Assembly (NCBI GenBank): GCA_947494085.1
Contig: CANLTP010000006.1
Location: 1 to 23,064, forward strand
Origin: Actinomycetota bacterium
GTDB taxonomy: Bacteria > Actinomycetota > Actinomycetes > Nanopelagicales > Nanopelagicaceae
Direction of reading: 5' to 3'
Length of the DNA stretch: 23,064 bases
Shown: piece by piece, positions 5,912 through 13,957 of the stretch
How the letters are laid out: every line of letters starts with the position of its first letter
How positions within the stretch are numbered: position 1 is the first letter of the stretch
Translations under genes and position numbers: made by a program
Notes under the pieces: generated by a model
The model's database searches: none
What the model saw: only the letters and a program-made list of their open reading frames with translations
Told to the model about the DNA's origin: nothing

Positions 5912-6622
5912 ATGAAACCAATTGTTCAAGTATCACTCGACCTAACCGATATCAAAGAAGCGCTAGAAATGGCACACACTGCCATCAGAGCTGGAGTTGA
6001 TTGGATTGAAGCCGGAACTCCACTTATTTTGGCCGAGGGTTTACATGGTGTTCGAGCACTTCGTAAAGAATTTCCTAATCATCCAATCGTCGCAGATTTG
6101 AAAACTATGGATGGTGGATATCTAGAGGCCGAGATGATGGCTAAAGCAGGTGCAACACATGTTGTTGTTATGGCGAGATCGCACCCTGAAACTATTAAAT
6201 GCGTTGTTCAAGCTGGAAAAGATTATGGTGTAAAAGTTATGGGAGACAATTTAGGTTGTCCCGACATGGTTCAAGGTGCGCGCGAATTAGAAGAACTTGG
6301 TTGTGACATGGTGATTCACCATATTGGTTATGACGAACGACGCGGTCTTGCAGCTGCAGGCAAGCCATGGAAGAATCCACTAGATCAATTGCGTGAAGTT
6401 GTGGATGCAGTAAGCGTCCCAGTGCAAGCAGTCGGTGGCTTAACACTTGAACAAGCGATTGCTTGTCCTTCATATGGTGCGCCACTTGTTGTGATCGGTG
6501 CTCCCCTCGCAATCGATGCTGATTCATTTAGCCAAGGCGCCGGAAATGTTGAAGAAGTTCTGCGCAAGATTTGTGATGCGGTGCATGGCTTTGGCGATGT
6601 AAAAGTTAAGGGAGAAAAATAA
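5912..6622 (+). CDS. 3-hexulose-6-phosphate synthase-like lyase (OMPDC superfamily)
   Basis: A 236-residue (beta/alpha)8-barrel protein. Superfamily residues are visible: D10 in the first strand, E33, the DxKxxD motif D62-K64-D67 (ADLKTMDGG), H136/H137 in HHIGYD, GG at 175-176 and a phosphate-site-like GAP at 196-198. The pattern is closest to hexulose-phosphate synthase (formaldehyde plus ribulose 5-phosphate, reversible aldol reaction); 3-keto-L-gulonate-6-phosphate decarboxylase is a relative. No partner isomerase (HxlB) or kinase lies in the window, and the neighbours are dehydrogenases, so an aldol cleavage in sugar or sugar-acid catabolism is at least as likely as formaldehyde fixation. 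First gene of a five-gene operon; the next gene starts directly after its stop. Confidence 0.75.
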   Translation: MKPIVQVSLDLTDIKEALEMAHTAIRAGVDWIEAGTPLILAEGLHGVRALRKEFPNHPIVADLKTMDGGYLEAEMMAKAGATHVVVMARSHPETIKCVVQAGKDYGVKVMGDNLGCPDMVQGARELEELGCDMVIHHIGYDERRGLAAAGKPWKNPLDQLREVVDAVSVPVQAVGGLTLEQAIACPSYGAPLVVIGAPLAIDADSFSQGAGNVEEVLRKICDAVHGFGDVKVKGEK

Positions 6623-7657
6623 TTGAAGTCTGCTGGTGTAGTTAACTTTTCATCCGAACCCCACAGCGTTGAAGTCCGTGAAGTCGAACGTCCAGCTTGC
6701 GGCGATGACGATGTAATTGTTCAGGTTGAAGCTGCAAGTGTTTGCGGATCTGACTTGCACCAATGGGAGGGCACGAATTCTTGGCCCGTCAATTATCCAG
6801 TTGTTTTAGGGCACGAATTCGGTGGCCACGTTGTTGAACTTGGAAAGAATGTAGTTGCTGCTGGCAAGTGGCGAGAAGGCGACCGCATCGTAAGTGAAAC
6901 TGCTGCTGTCGTTGATATGTCTGGCGTGATGTCACGTCAAGGTTTGTATAACTTAGATCCAAGTCGCAAAGGCTTTGGTTATGGTGTGAATGGCGCAATG
7001 ACTAGATATGTAAAGGTTGCATCCCGGTTGCTTCACAAGATTCCAGATAACGTCTCATTTGATCATGCATCTATGACCGAACCATGCGCAGTTGCTTACT
7101 CTTCAACAATTGCACCTGGGCATATCCGACCTGGTGATCGCATTGTTGTTCTTGGACCCGGACCAATCGGCATTTTGTCTGGTGCGATGGCAAGACTTGC
7201 TGGTGCTGAAGTTGCAATCGTTGGACTAGAACGCGATAAAGCGCGGTTAGAAGTTGCCAAGAAATATGGCTGTGATGTTGTTATCGGTGATGTAAAAGAT
7301 TGGGCGATGGCAGTTGATGGTCTTGGCGCAGATGGTGTTGTAGATGCGGCAGGAGTTTCAGCAACGCTAAAAGTTGCACTTGATGTCATCAGACCAAATG
7401 GTTGGATTTCGAAAGTCGGCTGGGGTCCACAACCAGTTAATTTCTCACTCGACCAACTAGTTCAGAAGAATGTGCGACTTGAAGGATCATTTAGCCACAA
7501 CTGGCCAATGTGGGAACGCGCGCTTCGGATGCTTGGCACTGGGCAATTAGATTTAACTCCGGTTCTTGGTGGAACTTTTCCAATCGAACAATGGGAAACC
7601 GCATTTAAGAAGATGCACTCAGGCGAATTTATCAAATCTGTAATTAAGCCGGCTTAA
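6623..7657 (+). CDS. MDR-family alcohol dehydrogenase lacking the structural-zinc cysteines
   Basis: A 344-residue dehydrogenase with a TTG start immediately after the upstream TAA; AAGGGAG lies eight bases before it. Catalytic zinc ligands are C41 (VCGSDLH), H64/E65 (GHEF) and E153 (TEPCAVA). The cofactor motif is GPGPIG (178-183). The lobe that usually holds four structural cysteines (about residues 92-118) contains none and includes instead SETAAVVDMSG and a QGLYNL segment. Some MDR members naturally lack this zinc. It is the second gene of the operon and likely oxidises a hydroxyl of the same substrate as the SDR that follows. Sorbitol-dehydrogenase/threonine-dehydrogenase-like; exact substrate unknown. 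Confidence 0.85.
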   Translation: MKSAGVVNFSSEPHSVEVREVERPACGDDDVIVQVEAASVCGSDLHQWEGTNSWPVNYPVVLGHEFGGHVVELGKNVVAAGKWREGDRIVSETAAVVDMSGVMSRQGLYNLDPSRKGFGYGVNGAMTRYVKVASRLLHKIPDNVSFDHASMTEPCAVAYSSTIAPGHIRPGDRIVVLGPGPIGILSGAMARLAGAEVAIVGLERDKARLEVAKKYGCDVVIGDVKDWAMAVDGLGADGVVDAAGVSATLKVALDVIRPNGWISKVGWGPQPVNFSLDQLVQKNVRLEGSFSHNWPMWERALRMLGTGQLDLTPVLGGTFPIEQWETAFKKMHSGEFIKSVIKPA

Positions 7658-7658
7658 T

Positions 7659-8432
7659 ATGCGACTAAAAGATAAAGCAATAATCATTACTGGTGGCACA
7701 TCTGGAATAGGTGCCGCAATTGCAGCTACTGCGATCCGTGAAGGCGCGAAAGTTTTGGTTCATGGAATCAATGAAGAAGAGGGCCGCGCAACCGTTGAAA
7801 AATTGGGAGCCAACGCTGTTCTCTGCATTGCAGATTTAGCCGAAGATAGCGCACCAAAAGAGATCGTTAGCGCTGCACTTAAAGCATTTGGCAAGGTTGA
7901 TGGCGTTGTAAATAATGCTGCGATATTTGGTGGATCGAATATTTCTGACCAAGAAGTTGAGCATTTCCGCAAAATGATTCAGATCAATCTAACTGCTCCG
8001 CTCTTTTTGATTAAAGCAGCTTTCGAAGAGCTTAAGAAAACTGGCGGCTGCGTTCTTAACATCGGTTCAATAAATGCCCACACTGGCGAATCTAAGTTAC
8101 TTGCTTACAGCATCAGCAAAGGCGGCATGCAGACAATGACTCGAAACCTTGCTAATGCCAACGGTGTTCATGGGATTCGAGTTAATCAGATTAATCCTGG
8201 TTGGGTTCTGACCGATCGGGAATATCGCGACAAGATGGCAGTTGGTATGAAATCAACCTGGCCCGAAGATTTATCGCGCACTGAAATTCCTTCCGGAAAG
8301 ATGACAACGCCAGAGCAAATGGGAGAAGCTGCTATTTATTGGTTAAGTGATGAATCAAAACCATTTACCGGTTCAGTTGTTGATCTTGAACAATTCACAA
8401 TCATTGGCAGAAACCCGGAGAAGTTGGGATGA
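7659..8432 (+). CDS. Short-chain dehydrogenase/reductase (SDR)
   Basis: A 257-residue classical SDR. The cofactor motif is TGGTSGIG (11-18), then NNAA (85-88), N110, and the catalytic S137, Y150 and K154 (YSISK). The C-terminus keeps the family pattern GSVVDLEQ in place of the common GxxxxVDGG. An NAD(P)-dependent oxidation or reduction of a hydroxyl/keto group is expected. ATG follows the previous stop by one base, and its own TGA overlaps the next ATG, so it sits mid-operon and is probably translationally coupled. Substrate not determinable from sequence. Confidence 0.88.
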   Translation: MRLKDKAIIITGGTSGIGAAIAATAIREGAKVLVHGINEEEGRATVEKLGANAVLCIADLAEDSAPKEIVSAALKAFGKVDGVVNNAAIFGGSNISDQEVEHFRKMIQINLTAPLFLIKAAFEELKKTGGCVLNIGSINAHTGESKLLAYSISKGGMQTMTRNLANANGVHGIRVNQINPGWVLTDREYRDKMAVGMKSTWPEDLSRTEIPSGKMTTPEQMGEAAIYWLSDESKPFTGSVVDLEQFTIIGRNPEKLG

Positions 8433-9325
8433 TCGACAAACCAAAAATTGCCGCTTTTCCTAAAGGTTGGATCCGGGATTTAGTTGCGCCAGATAAGTTA
8501 AGTATTTACGAGTGGATTGATATGTCACAGGCCATGGGCATCGAAGGCCTTGAGATGTACAACAACTTCGCAGATTTTAAAGATGAAGCGAATTGGCCGA
8601 AGATTCGCAAGTATGTAGAGGCTACTGGAATGGTGATTCCGATGATGTGCTGTTCTCCGGATTTCACAATTCCAGATCCAGTTCTGCGTCAGAAAGAAGT
8701 TGATCACGAAATACATAGCATTCGGATGTCGGCCGAACTTGGTGCTAAATATTGCCGGGTTTTATCGGGTCAACGCCGCAAAGATATTACCCGCGAGCAA
8801 GGCATGGGCTATGTCGTTGATTCAATCGAAAAGTGTCTGGTCGAAGCTGAGAAGTTAGACATGATTCTGGTTATTGAGAATCACTATAAAGATGATTTCT
8901 GGACCGAGCCAGAATTTGCTCAGATGATGGATGTCTTTGTTGATTTGGTTTCACGCATTGATTCACCACGTTTTGGTGTGCAATTTGATCCATCTAATGC
9001 AATTGCAGCTGGCGAGGAACCACTAGAATTACTGGAGAAAGTAAAACATCGAGTGCTGACCGTTGGTGCGAGTGATCGACATTTAGCCGGTGGAAGTATT
9101 GAAGAACTTCGAAAGCAAGAGGGTGGCAGCGCTGGATATGTTTCCTTCTTTAAGCATGGTGTTATCGGCCAAGGGCTAAATGATTATGACGCTATCTTTT
9201 CAACCCTCAAAAGCGTAGGATTTTCGGGCTGGGTCAGCATCGAAGATGGTGTTGATGGTATGCAAAACATGATTGATAGTGCAGACTTCTTAAAGGAAAA
9301 AATCGCTAAGCATTGGGGAAATTAA
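8429..9325 (+). CDS. Sugar-phosphate isomerase/epimerase-like TIM-barrel protein
   Basis: A 298-residue member of the xylose isomerase-like / AP-endonuclease-2 barrel superfamily. Likely metal ligands in order: E150 (VIENHY), D187 (QFDPSN), H218 (SDRH) and E272 (SIEDG), with a GQGLNDY turn near 247. Members isomerise, epimerise, decarboxylate or dehydrate sugar-like compounds, often 3-keto sugars or inosose. It starts in an ATGA overlap with the SDR gene. Placed after two dehydrogenases, it may rearrange or decarboxylate their keto product; that step is inferred from gene order only. Confidence 0.78.
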   Translation: MIDKPKIAAFPKGWIRDLVAPDKLSIYEWIDMSQAMGIEGLEMYNNFADFKDEANWPKIRKYVEATGMVIPMMCCSPDFTIPDPVLRQKEVDHEIHSIRMSAELGAKYCRVLSGQRRKDITREQGMGYVVDSIEKCLVEAEKLDMILVIENHYKDDFWTEPEFAQMMDVFVDLVSRIDSPRFGVQFDPSNAIAAGEEPLELLEKVKHRVLTVGASDRHLAGGSIEELRKQEGGSAGYVSFFKHGVIGQGLNDYDAIFSTLKSVGFSGWVSIEDGVDGMQNMIDSADFLKEKIAKHWGN

Positions 9326-9976
9326 GTGGCACATGATTTAGTTGAACTTCGTAAGATTTTTACATCAGCTCTGGCTTCAGATTGCCTGGATAAATTGGGC
9401 TATGGCCGACAAGTATTGAATGAAGATATTCTCATGATTTCGGGTTCCGGAATCATGCTGGGATATGCCTTTCCAGTTCGCTTAGAGAGTGTTGATGCCT
9501 TCCCGGAAGTTCCTTACATCGGATTATTAAAAGCTCTTGATGCGGTAGGCAAAGATCAGGTTTATGTGACTCCAACAAATCGCACCGGACGTGCCGCACT
9601 TTGGGGCGAGCTACTTGCAACTGCTTGCGCGTTTAAGGGTGTTGCCGGCGCTCTTACTGATGGCCCAACTCGCGATCTATCGCGCACCGATGCCATGGGC
9701 TTTAAAGTCTTTGCAACCGGAACCTTGCCGGTAGATATAAATGGCCGCTACGAAGTTGTTGCACACAATGTGCCATGCGAAATCGATGGCGTTGCGATTA
9801 ATCCTGGTGATCTAATTGTTGGTGACAGCGATGGTGTAACTATCGTTCCAGTCGCAGCAATTGATGCGGTTGTTGAAGCCGTTATCGAGAAGAATTCTGG
9901 CGAGAACTTATTCCGCAAGGCAGTCAAAGAGGGAATGCCTCCTAGCGCCGCCTTTGCGAAATATGGCGTTCTTTAA
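9326..9976 (+). CDS. RraA-like / HMG-aldolase-family protein
   Basis: A 216-residue protein with a GTG start directly after the upstream stop; GGGGA precedes it. Family motifs are GELLA (94-98), GALTDGPTRD (108-117, with the R116-D117 pair typical of the class II pyruvate aldolase branch) and GDLIVGDSDGVTIVP near residue 161. Enzymatic members cleave 4-hydroxy-4-methyl-2-oxoglutarate-type 2-oxo acids or decarboxylate oxaloacetate with a divalent metal; others (RraA) only bind RNase E. The catabolic neighbourhood favours an aldolase/lyase. HPS-like and RraA-like domains are fused in some prokaryotes; here they open and close one operon. It ends three bases from a convergent gene. Confidence 0.8.
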   Translation: MAHDLVELRKIFTSALASDCLDKLGYGRQVLNEDILMISGSGIMLGYAFPVRLESVDAFPEVPYIGLLKALDAVGKDQVYVTPTNRTGRAALWGELLATACAFKGVAGALTDGPTRDLSRTDAMGFKVFATGTLPVDINGRYEVVAHNVPCEIDGVAINPGDLIVGDSDGVTIVPVAAIDAVVEAVIEKNSGENLFRKAVKEGMPPSAAFAKYGVL

Positions 9977-9979
9977 AAG

Positions 9980-11170
9980 TTAACCCCCGATAGGGATTAC
10001 AAAGCGTCCAAAAGTCATAACTCCTTTTGGTCTTTCGATGCAAGACATATCGGTCATGGGATTGCCTTCAACAAAAATCAGATCCGCAGCGGTTCCTGGA
10101 GTTGGTGTTGTTTGCCCACCAAGACCATTAAGTTCACGGGCACTTGCTGTCGCTGCATGTAGAACTTGAAGTCGAGACATGCCTGCTGATTCAAGAAGTG
10201 TTATTTCACGATGAGTTTTTGGGCCAATTGGATTTAAGTCTGCACCGGTCGCAATTTTTACACCAGCTGCAATACATGCCATAAGACTTTCTGCATGCTT
10301 ATTGGCGGCAACTACTGCTTTCTCTCTTGCATGAATTGGCCATTCATCATTTTCCATCATCTCTACATCGTGTGTAACACTTATTGTTGGCACGAGCCAT
10401 GTGCCATTCTTTGCAAGGGTCGCTGCGGTTTTTTCATCTAAGGCGTATCCATGTTCAATTGAGCGTCCACCTAAATCTGAAAAGCGTTCAGCAATTCGAG
10501 CGCCACCACAATGTGCAGCTACTGGAATTCCTCTATTACGTGCTACTTCCATAACTGCTACAAGTTCATCATCAGTAAATTGACTATCTTCAACAGTTTC
10601 ATGTTCGCTATAAAGTCCACCAGTAATCATTAATTTGAGCCAATCAACACCTTGTTCCACCAAAGAACGCGCAACTTTTCGCATTTCATCAGCACCATCG
10701 GCTGGAATTTCCCAAACTGCATCTGTTGCATGTCTTGGAAAAGCGGTTCCATGTCCACCCGTCGTGCGGATTCCTGCACCTGCGCAAAGAAGTCGTGGTC
10801 CTAAATATTTTCCTTCAGCAAGTGCTTTCGCCCAAGCGATATCTACGCGACTTGCATCCGCTACGGCCCGAATTCCGGTAACACCGTATTTTGCAGCTTC
10901 GAGTAAATTCGAACCAGCTCGGACGGCCCATTCTGCTGGTCCTTCAAAATATCCTGCCGCGCTAAGGTCATACATCAGCCCGCCTGGATGAGCGTGACAA
11001 TCCCACAGACCAAACATTGCAGTTAAACCCGATGCATCAACTATTTGGGGATTAACCAAGGAACTTGGATCTACAACTTGACCATCTTTTACTGCAAGAT
11101 CTCGAACCTTAGATTCACCGTTCGCGCTATCAAATACGGCTGCACCTTTAATTAGAATTTGATTATTCAT
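9980..11170 (-). CDS. Metal-dependent amidohydrolase (prolidase/imidazolonepropionase-like)
   Basis: A 396-residue cytoplasmic amidohydrolase. Metal ligands read H59/H61 (DCHAHPG), the probable carbamylated K179 (WLKLMITGG), H220 (AAHCGG), H240 (SIEHGY) and D311 (TGADLNP), a complete binuclear set. H140 lies in a GGHGTAF loop. This subgroup contains Xaa-Pro/Xaa-Arg dipeptidases and cyclic-amide hydrolases. AGGGGGAG lies nine bases before the ATG, and the gene starts 15 bases after the ATPase stop, making it the last gene of the hyu-dpp operon. It probably hydrolyses the imported compound or the product of the HyuAB step. No signal peptide, so it acts in the cytoplasm. Confidence 0.85.
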   Translation of the reverse strand: MNNQILIKGAAVFDSANGESKVRDLAVKDGQVVDPSSLVNPQIVDASGLTAMFGLWDCHAHPGGLMYDLSAAGYFEGPAEWAVRAGSNLLEAAKYGVTGIRAVADASRVDIAWAKALAEGKYLGPRLLCAGAGIRTTGGHGTAFPRHATDAVWEIPADGADEMRKVARSLVEQGVDWLKLMITGGLYSEHETVEDSQFTDDELVAVMEVARNRGIPVAAHCGGARIAERFSDLGGRSIEHGYALDEKTAATLAKNGTWLVPTISVTHDVEMMENDEWPIHAREKAVVAANKHAESLMACIAAGVKIATGADLNPIGPKTHREITLLESAGMSRLQVLHAATASARELNGLGGQTTPTPGTAADLIFVEGNPMTDMSCIERPKGVMTFGRFVIPIGG

Positions 11171-11185
11171 ATTGTTTTACTCCCC

Positions 11186-12151
11186 CTATTTCTTGGCTAA
11201 ATCTGGAAAAATCTCTTGAACTCTTAGACATGAACTTTCACGATTGGCAGCAAAAGTCTGAATATTGATTTCTTCTTCTCTGCATAAGGCGATTGCGTGT
11301 GGGCACCTGGTAGAAAATGGGCAACCCTTTTGAGGGACTTCTTCCCGTCGGAAAAGCTTTAACTTCTCCCTTCCTTCATCACTCTCTTCGCTAAAAGTTG
11401 ATGCTGAGAGTAGCGCCTGCGTATACGGATGAATTGGAGATTCACAAATATCATCTGTGTCACCAATCTCCATAATTTTTCCAGCATACATAACCGCAAT
11501 TCGATCAGATATGTGACGGACAACTGCCAAGTCATGACTAATAAATAGCATCGCTACACCCAGACGCTTTTGAATATCAAGAAATAAGTTAACTATCTGT
11601 GCTTGAACCGAGACATCAAGAGCTGAGACTGGTTCATCGCAAATAATTAGTTTTGGTTCCAAGGCGAGAGCTCGTGCGATATTAACTCTTTGAAGCTGTC
11701 CCCCCGAAAGTTGTCCTGGATACTTGGTCGCAAAGCTCTCGTCTAAAGCGACAGCGGCAAGCAACTCGAGAACTCGAGCACGTCGAGTTGTAGAATTTCC
11801 GATTTTGTTAATTACTAAAGGTTCGGCGATGGACCACGCGATGGTCTTCCTTGAATCAAGCGAAAGCAAAGGGTGCTGAAAAACTGCCTGGACTTCACGA
11901 CGAAATAATTTCGACTTGTCCTTTAACAATTCCTCAAGCTCAACGCCCTCAAACTTGATTGATCCAGAATCCAACTTCTCTAATCCCAAAACAAGATTTG
12001 CCAATGTCGATTTTCCAGAACCTGATTCACCAACTAACCCGACTACCTCTCCCTCGCCAATTGTTAAGTTGATTTCTTGACAGGCTTTTACCTTTGAATT
12101 CCCAGATTTAAATGTCTTATTTACATCAAGAATCTGAAGTAATTGAGCCAT
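11186..12151 (-). CDS. dppF: Peptide ABC transporter ATPase, DppF/OppF type
   Basis: A 321-residue ATPase. Walker A is GESGSGKST (41-49), Q-loop Q91, signature LSGGQ (147-151) and Walker B ending in DEP (171-173). The C-terminal oligopeptide/dipeptide extension GCPFSTRCPHAIALC plus a later SSC gives four cysteines; in mycobacterial Dpp/Opp ATPases the equivalent cysteines bind an iron-sulfur cluster. GGAGGTG lies four bases before the start, which overlaps the end of the partner ATPase gene by 26 bases. It pairs with the upstream ATPase to drive peptide import. Gene symbol by family analogy, not proof of substrate. Confidence 0.88.
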   Translation of the reverse strand: MAQLLQILDVNKTFKSGNSKVKACQEINLTIGEGEVVGLVGESGSGKSTLANLVLGLEKLDSGSIKFEGVELEELLKDKSKLFRREVQAVFQHPLLSLDSRKTIAWSIAEPLVINKIGNSTTRRARVLELLAAVALDESFATKYPGQLSGGQLQRVNIARALALEPKLIICDEPVSALDVSVQAQIVNLFLDIQKRLGVAMLFISHDLAVVRHISDRIAVMYAGKIMEIGDTDDICESPIHPYTQALLSASTFSEESDEGREKLKLFRREEVPQKGCPFSTRCPHAIALCREEEINIQTFAANRESSCLRVQEIFPDLAKK

Positions 12152-13115
12152 TTGACACCTCCAATAATTTCTTAACTTCAGAGTGTCTATGACAAGCGAC
12201 GTTTGTTTCGCCGATTAATTGGAGCTCCGGTTTTTGAGAATTACATATCGGAATTACTAATGGGCAACGGTTGGCATATACGCATCCTTGAGAAGAAGCA
12301 TTACGCACCTCATTCGTATAAAGGTTAACTTTCCGAGGCTGATCCATTGCCGGCATAGAACGAATCAAATTCACTGTATATGGATGTTTTGATGAATTAA
12401 TGAGAGTAGAGGTCGGTCCCTCCTCAATAATCTCTCCTGAATACATAACCACGGTGCGTTCTGCGATTTGTGATACAACAGCAAGATTGTGGCTTACCAA
12501 GAGCATTGCTAGCCCTTGTTCTTTTCGCAGTTCACTCAATAAATTTAACAAATCGGCTTGGACTGTCACATCCAATGCGCTTGTAGGTTCATCAGCGATT
12601 AGTAGGACGGGGTTGCCCAATAAAGCCCCGGCAATCATTGCGCGTTGCATCATTCCCCCGCTTAACATATACGGATACATGTCAATGACTTGTGCAGCTT
12701 TATCTATACCAACTTTTTCCATAAAACTTATTAGTTTTTCACGTCGCTCAGGTCGCTCGGACTTGTCAAAAGCATCAAGCAGTTGTGTTCCCACTTTGCG
12801 TGAAAGATTCCAGCTAGCAATTGGATCCTGAAAAACAATTCCAATTCGCTCTCTCCTTAATTTCCGCAATTCTTTCTTTGAGGCATTTAGAATGTTTTGC
12901 CCCTCAAAGAGGATTTCAGATGCCTTCGTGTTTGCACTATTTTCTAGCAGTCTTGCGATTGCCAAGGCCGTGGTTGATTTACCAGATCCACTTTCACCAA
13001 CAATCGCTAAGCATGTTGCAGGTTGAATTTCAAAGCTAACACCCTTTACCGCCTTGGTAGAACCAGTTAAATATGTAACTTCAAGATTCTTTACAGATAA
13101 CAAGGGTGTGCTCAT
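12126..13115 (-). CDS. dppD: Peptide ABC transporter ATPase, DppD/OppD type
   Basis: A 329-residue ATPase. Walker A GESGSGKST lies at 40-48, signature LSGGM at 151-155 (the common D-type variant), and Walker B ends in DEP (175-177). The C-terminal extension GCVYANRC...C...C again carries four cysteines as in iron-sulfur-bearing actinobacterial homologues. ATGA overlap (4 bases) with the permease gene upstream and a 26-base overlap with dppF downstream mark strict operon organisation and coupled translation. Confidence 0.88.
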   Translation of the reverse strand: MSTPLLSVKNLEVTYLTGSTKAVKGVSFEIQPATCLAIVGESGSGKSTTALAIARLLENSANTKASEILFEGQNILNASKKELRKLRRERIGIVFQDPIASWNLSRKVGTQLLDAFDKSERPERREKLISFMEKVGIDKAAQVIDMYPYMLSGGMMQRAMIAGALLGNPVLLIADEPTSALDVTVQADLLNLLSELRKEQGLAMLLVSHNLAVVSQIAERTVVMYSGEIIEEGPTSTLINSSKHPYTVNLIRSMPAMDQPRKVNLYTNEVRNASSQGCVYANRCPLVIPICNSQKPELQLIGETNVACHRHSEVKKLLEVSNGSITSDS

Positions 13116-13957
13116 CTTTCAGCTCCTGAAAAACGATCAGCTGCATAGATGAAAAGTGAAACAATAAGAAGAATTGCAATTCCAGGAAAAACTGAATACC
13201 ACCAAGAGGCAAGCACGTAGCTCCGTGCATTTGAAATCATCAATCCCCACTCAGGACTTGGATTTTGAGCACCGAGCCCAAGAAAAGAGAGTCCAGTTAA
13301 TGAAATAAGTACATAACCCACATCCATAGATGCGCGAACTCCAACAGTTCTATAGGTATGCGGGATGATGTGCCAAAATAGAATTTGAAAATTACTAGCT
13401 CCAACAGTTCGTGCCGCTCGAATAAAAAGTCGCTCTTTAATTGACAACACTTGTCCGCGAACCATGCGGGCATACGAAGGCCACCACACAAGTATGAGAG
13501 CCAAAATTGCTGAACGCATATCCCGACCAAGAGAAGCAGCGAGAGCCATTGCAAGAACTAAATAGGGAAACGAGAGAAATACATCGACCATTCTCATCAA
13601 GTAAAAGTCAATCTTCCCGCCAAACCAGCCAGCGATTGCGCCAAGAATTGTTCCAGCTCCACTAGCCATCAGAACAATCACGATTGAGGCACCTACAGAA
13701 TCCTTTGTTCCATAGAGCACCCTAGAAAAAATATCTCTTCCACCCTCATCTGTTCCGAATAAATGTGCCTTTGATGGCGCCTGAAGCCGATTGATTACAT
13801 CAAGTTCCAATGGATCGTAAGGTGCAAAAAGACCTGGGAAAAAAATTACTGTTAATAGAAAAATTACAAAAGCCGAAAAACTCCACCTGCCAACTTTGTG
13901 CGAGATCTTCGCTGATTTGCCGCGATTCGAAAAGATTTTTGATCTCAATCGAATCAT
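13112..13957 (-). CDS. dppC: Peptide ABC transporter permease, DppC type
   Basis: A 281-residue inner-membrane permease with about six hydrophobic segments, the first at residues 26-46. An N-terminal DppC motif FAPYDPLELDVINRLQAPSK precedes HLFGTDEGGRDIFSRVLYG. The ATPase-contacting EAA-like loop is AARTVGASNFQILFWHIIPH. GAGGGAGAG precedes the ATG, and the gene overlaps dppB by four bases and dppD by four bases. It forms the translocation pore with DppB. Confidence 0.9.
   Translation of the reverse strand: MIRLRSKIFSNRGKSAKISHKVGRWSFSAFVIFLLTVIFFPGLFAPYDPLELDVINRLQAPSKAHLFGTDEGGRDIFSRVLYGTKDSVGASIVIVLMASGAGTILGAIAGWFGGKIDFYLMRMVDVFLSFPYLVLAMALAASLGRDMRSAILALILVWWPSYARMVRGQVLSIKERLFIRAARTVGASNFQILFWHIIPHTYRTVGVRASMDVGYVLISLTGLSFLGLGAQNPSPEWGLMISNARSYVLASWWYSVFPGIAILLIVSLFIYAADRFSGAER

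Noticed and set aside
5912..6622. Naming this gene hxlA with a formaldehyde-fixation role
   Set aside because: The fold and residues fit, but no hxlB is nearby and the operon is rich in dehydrogenases; the specific function is not shown.
10635..10991. 118-codon plus-strand open frame opposite the amidohydrolase
   Set aside because: Serine/proline-rich product typical of antisense frames; no ribosome site or domain.
12400..12831. 143-codon plus-strand open frame opposite the DppD-type gene
   Set aside because: Antisense to a full ATPase with intact motifs; composition reflects the other strand.
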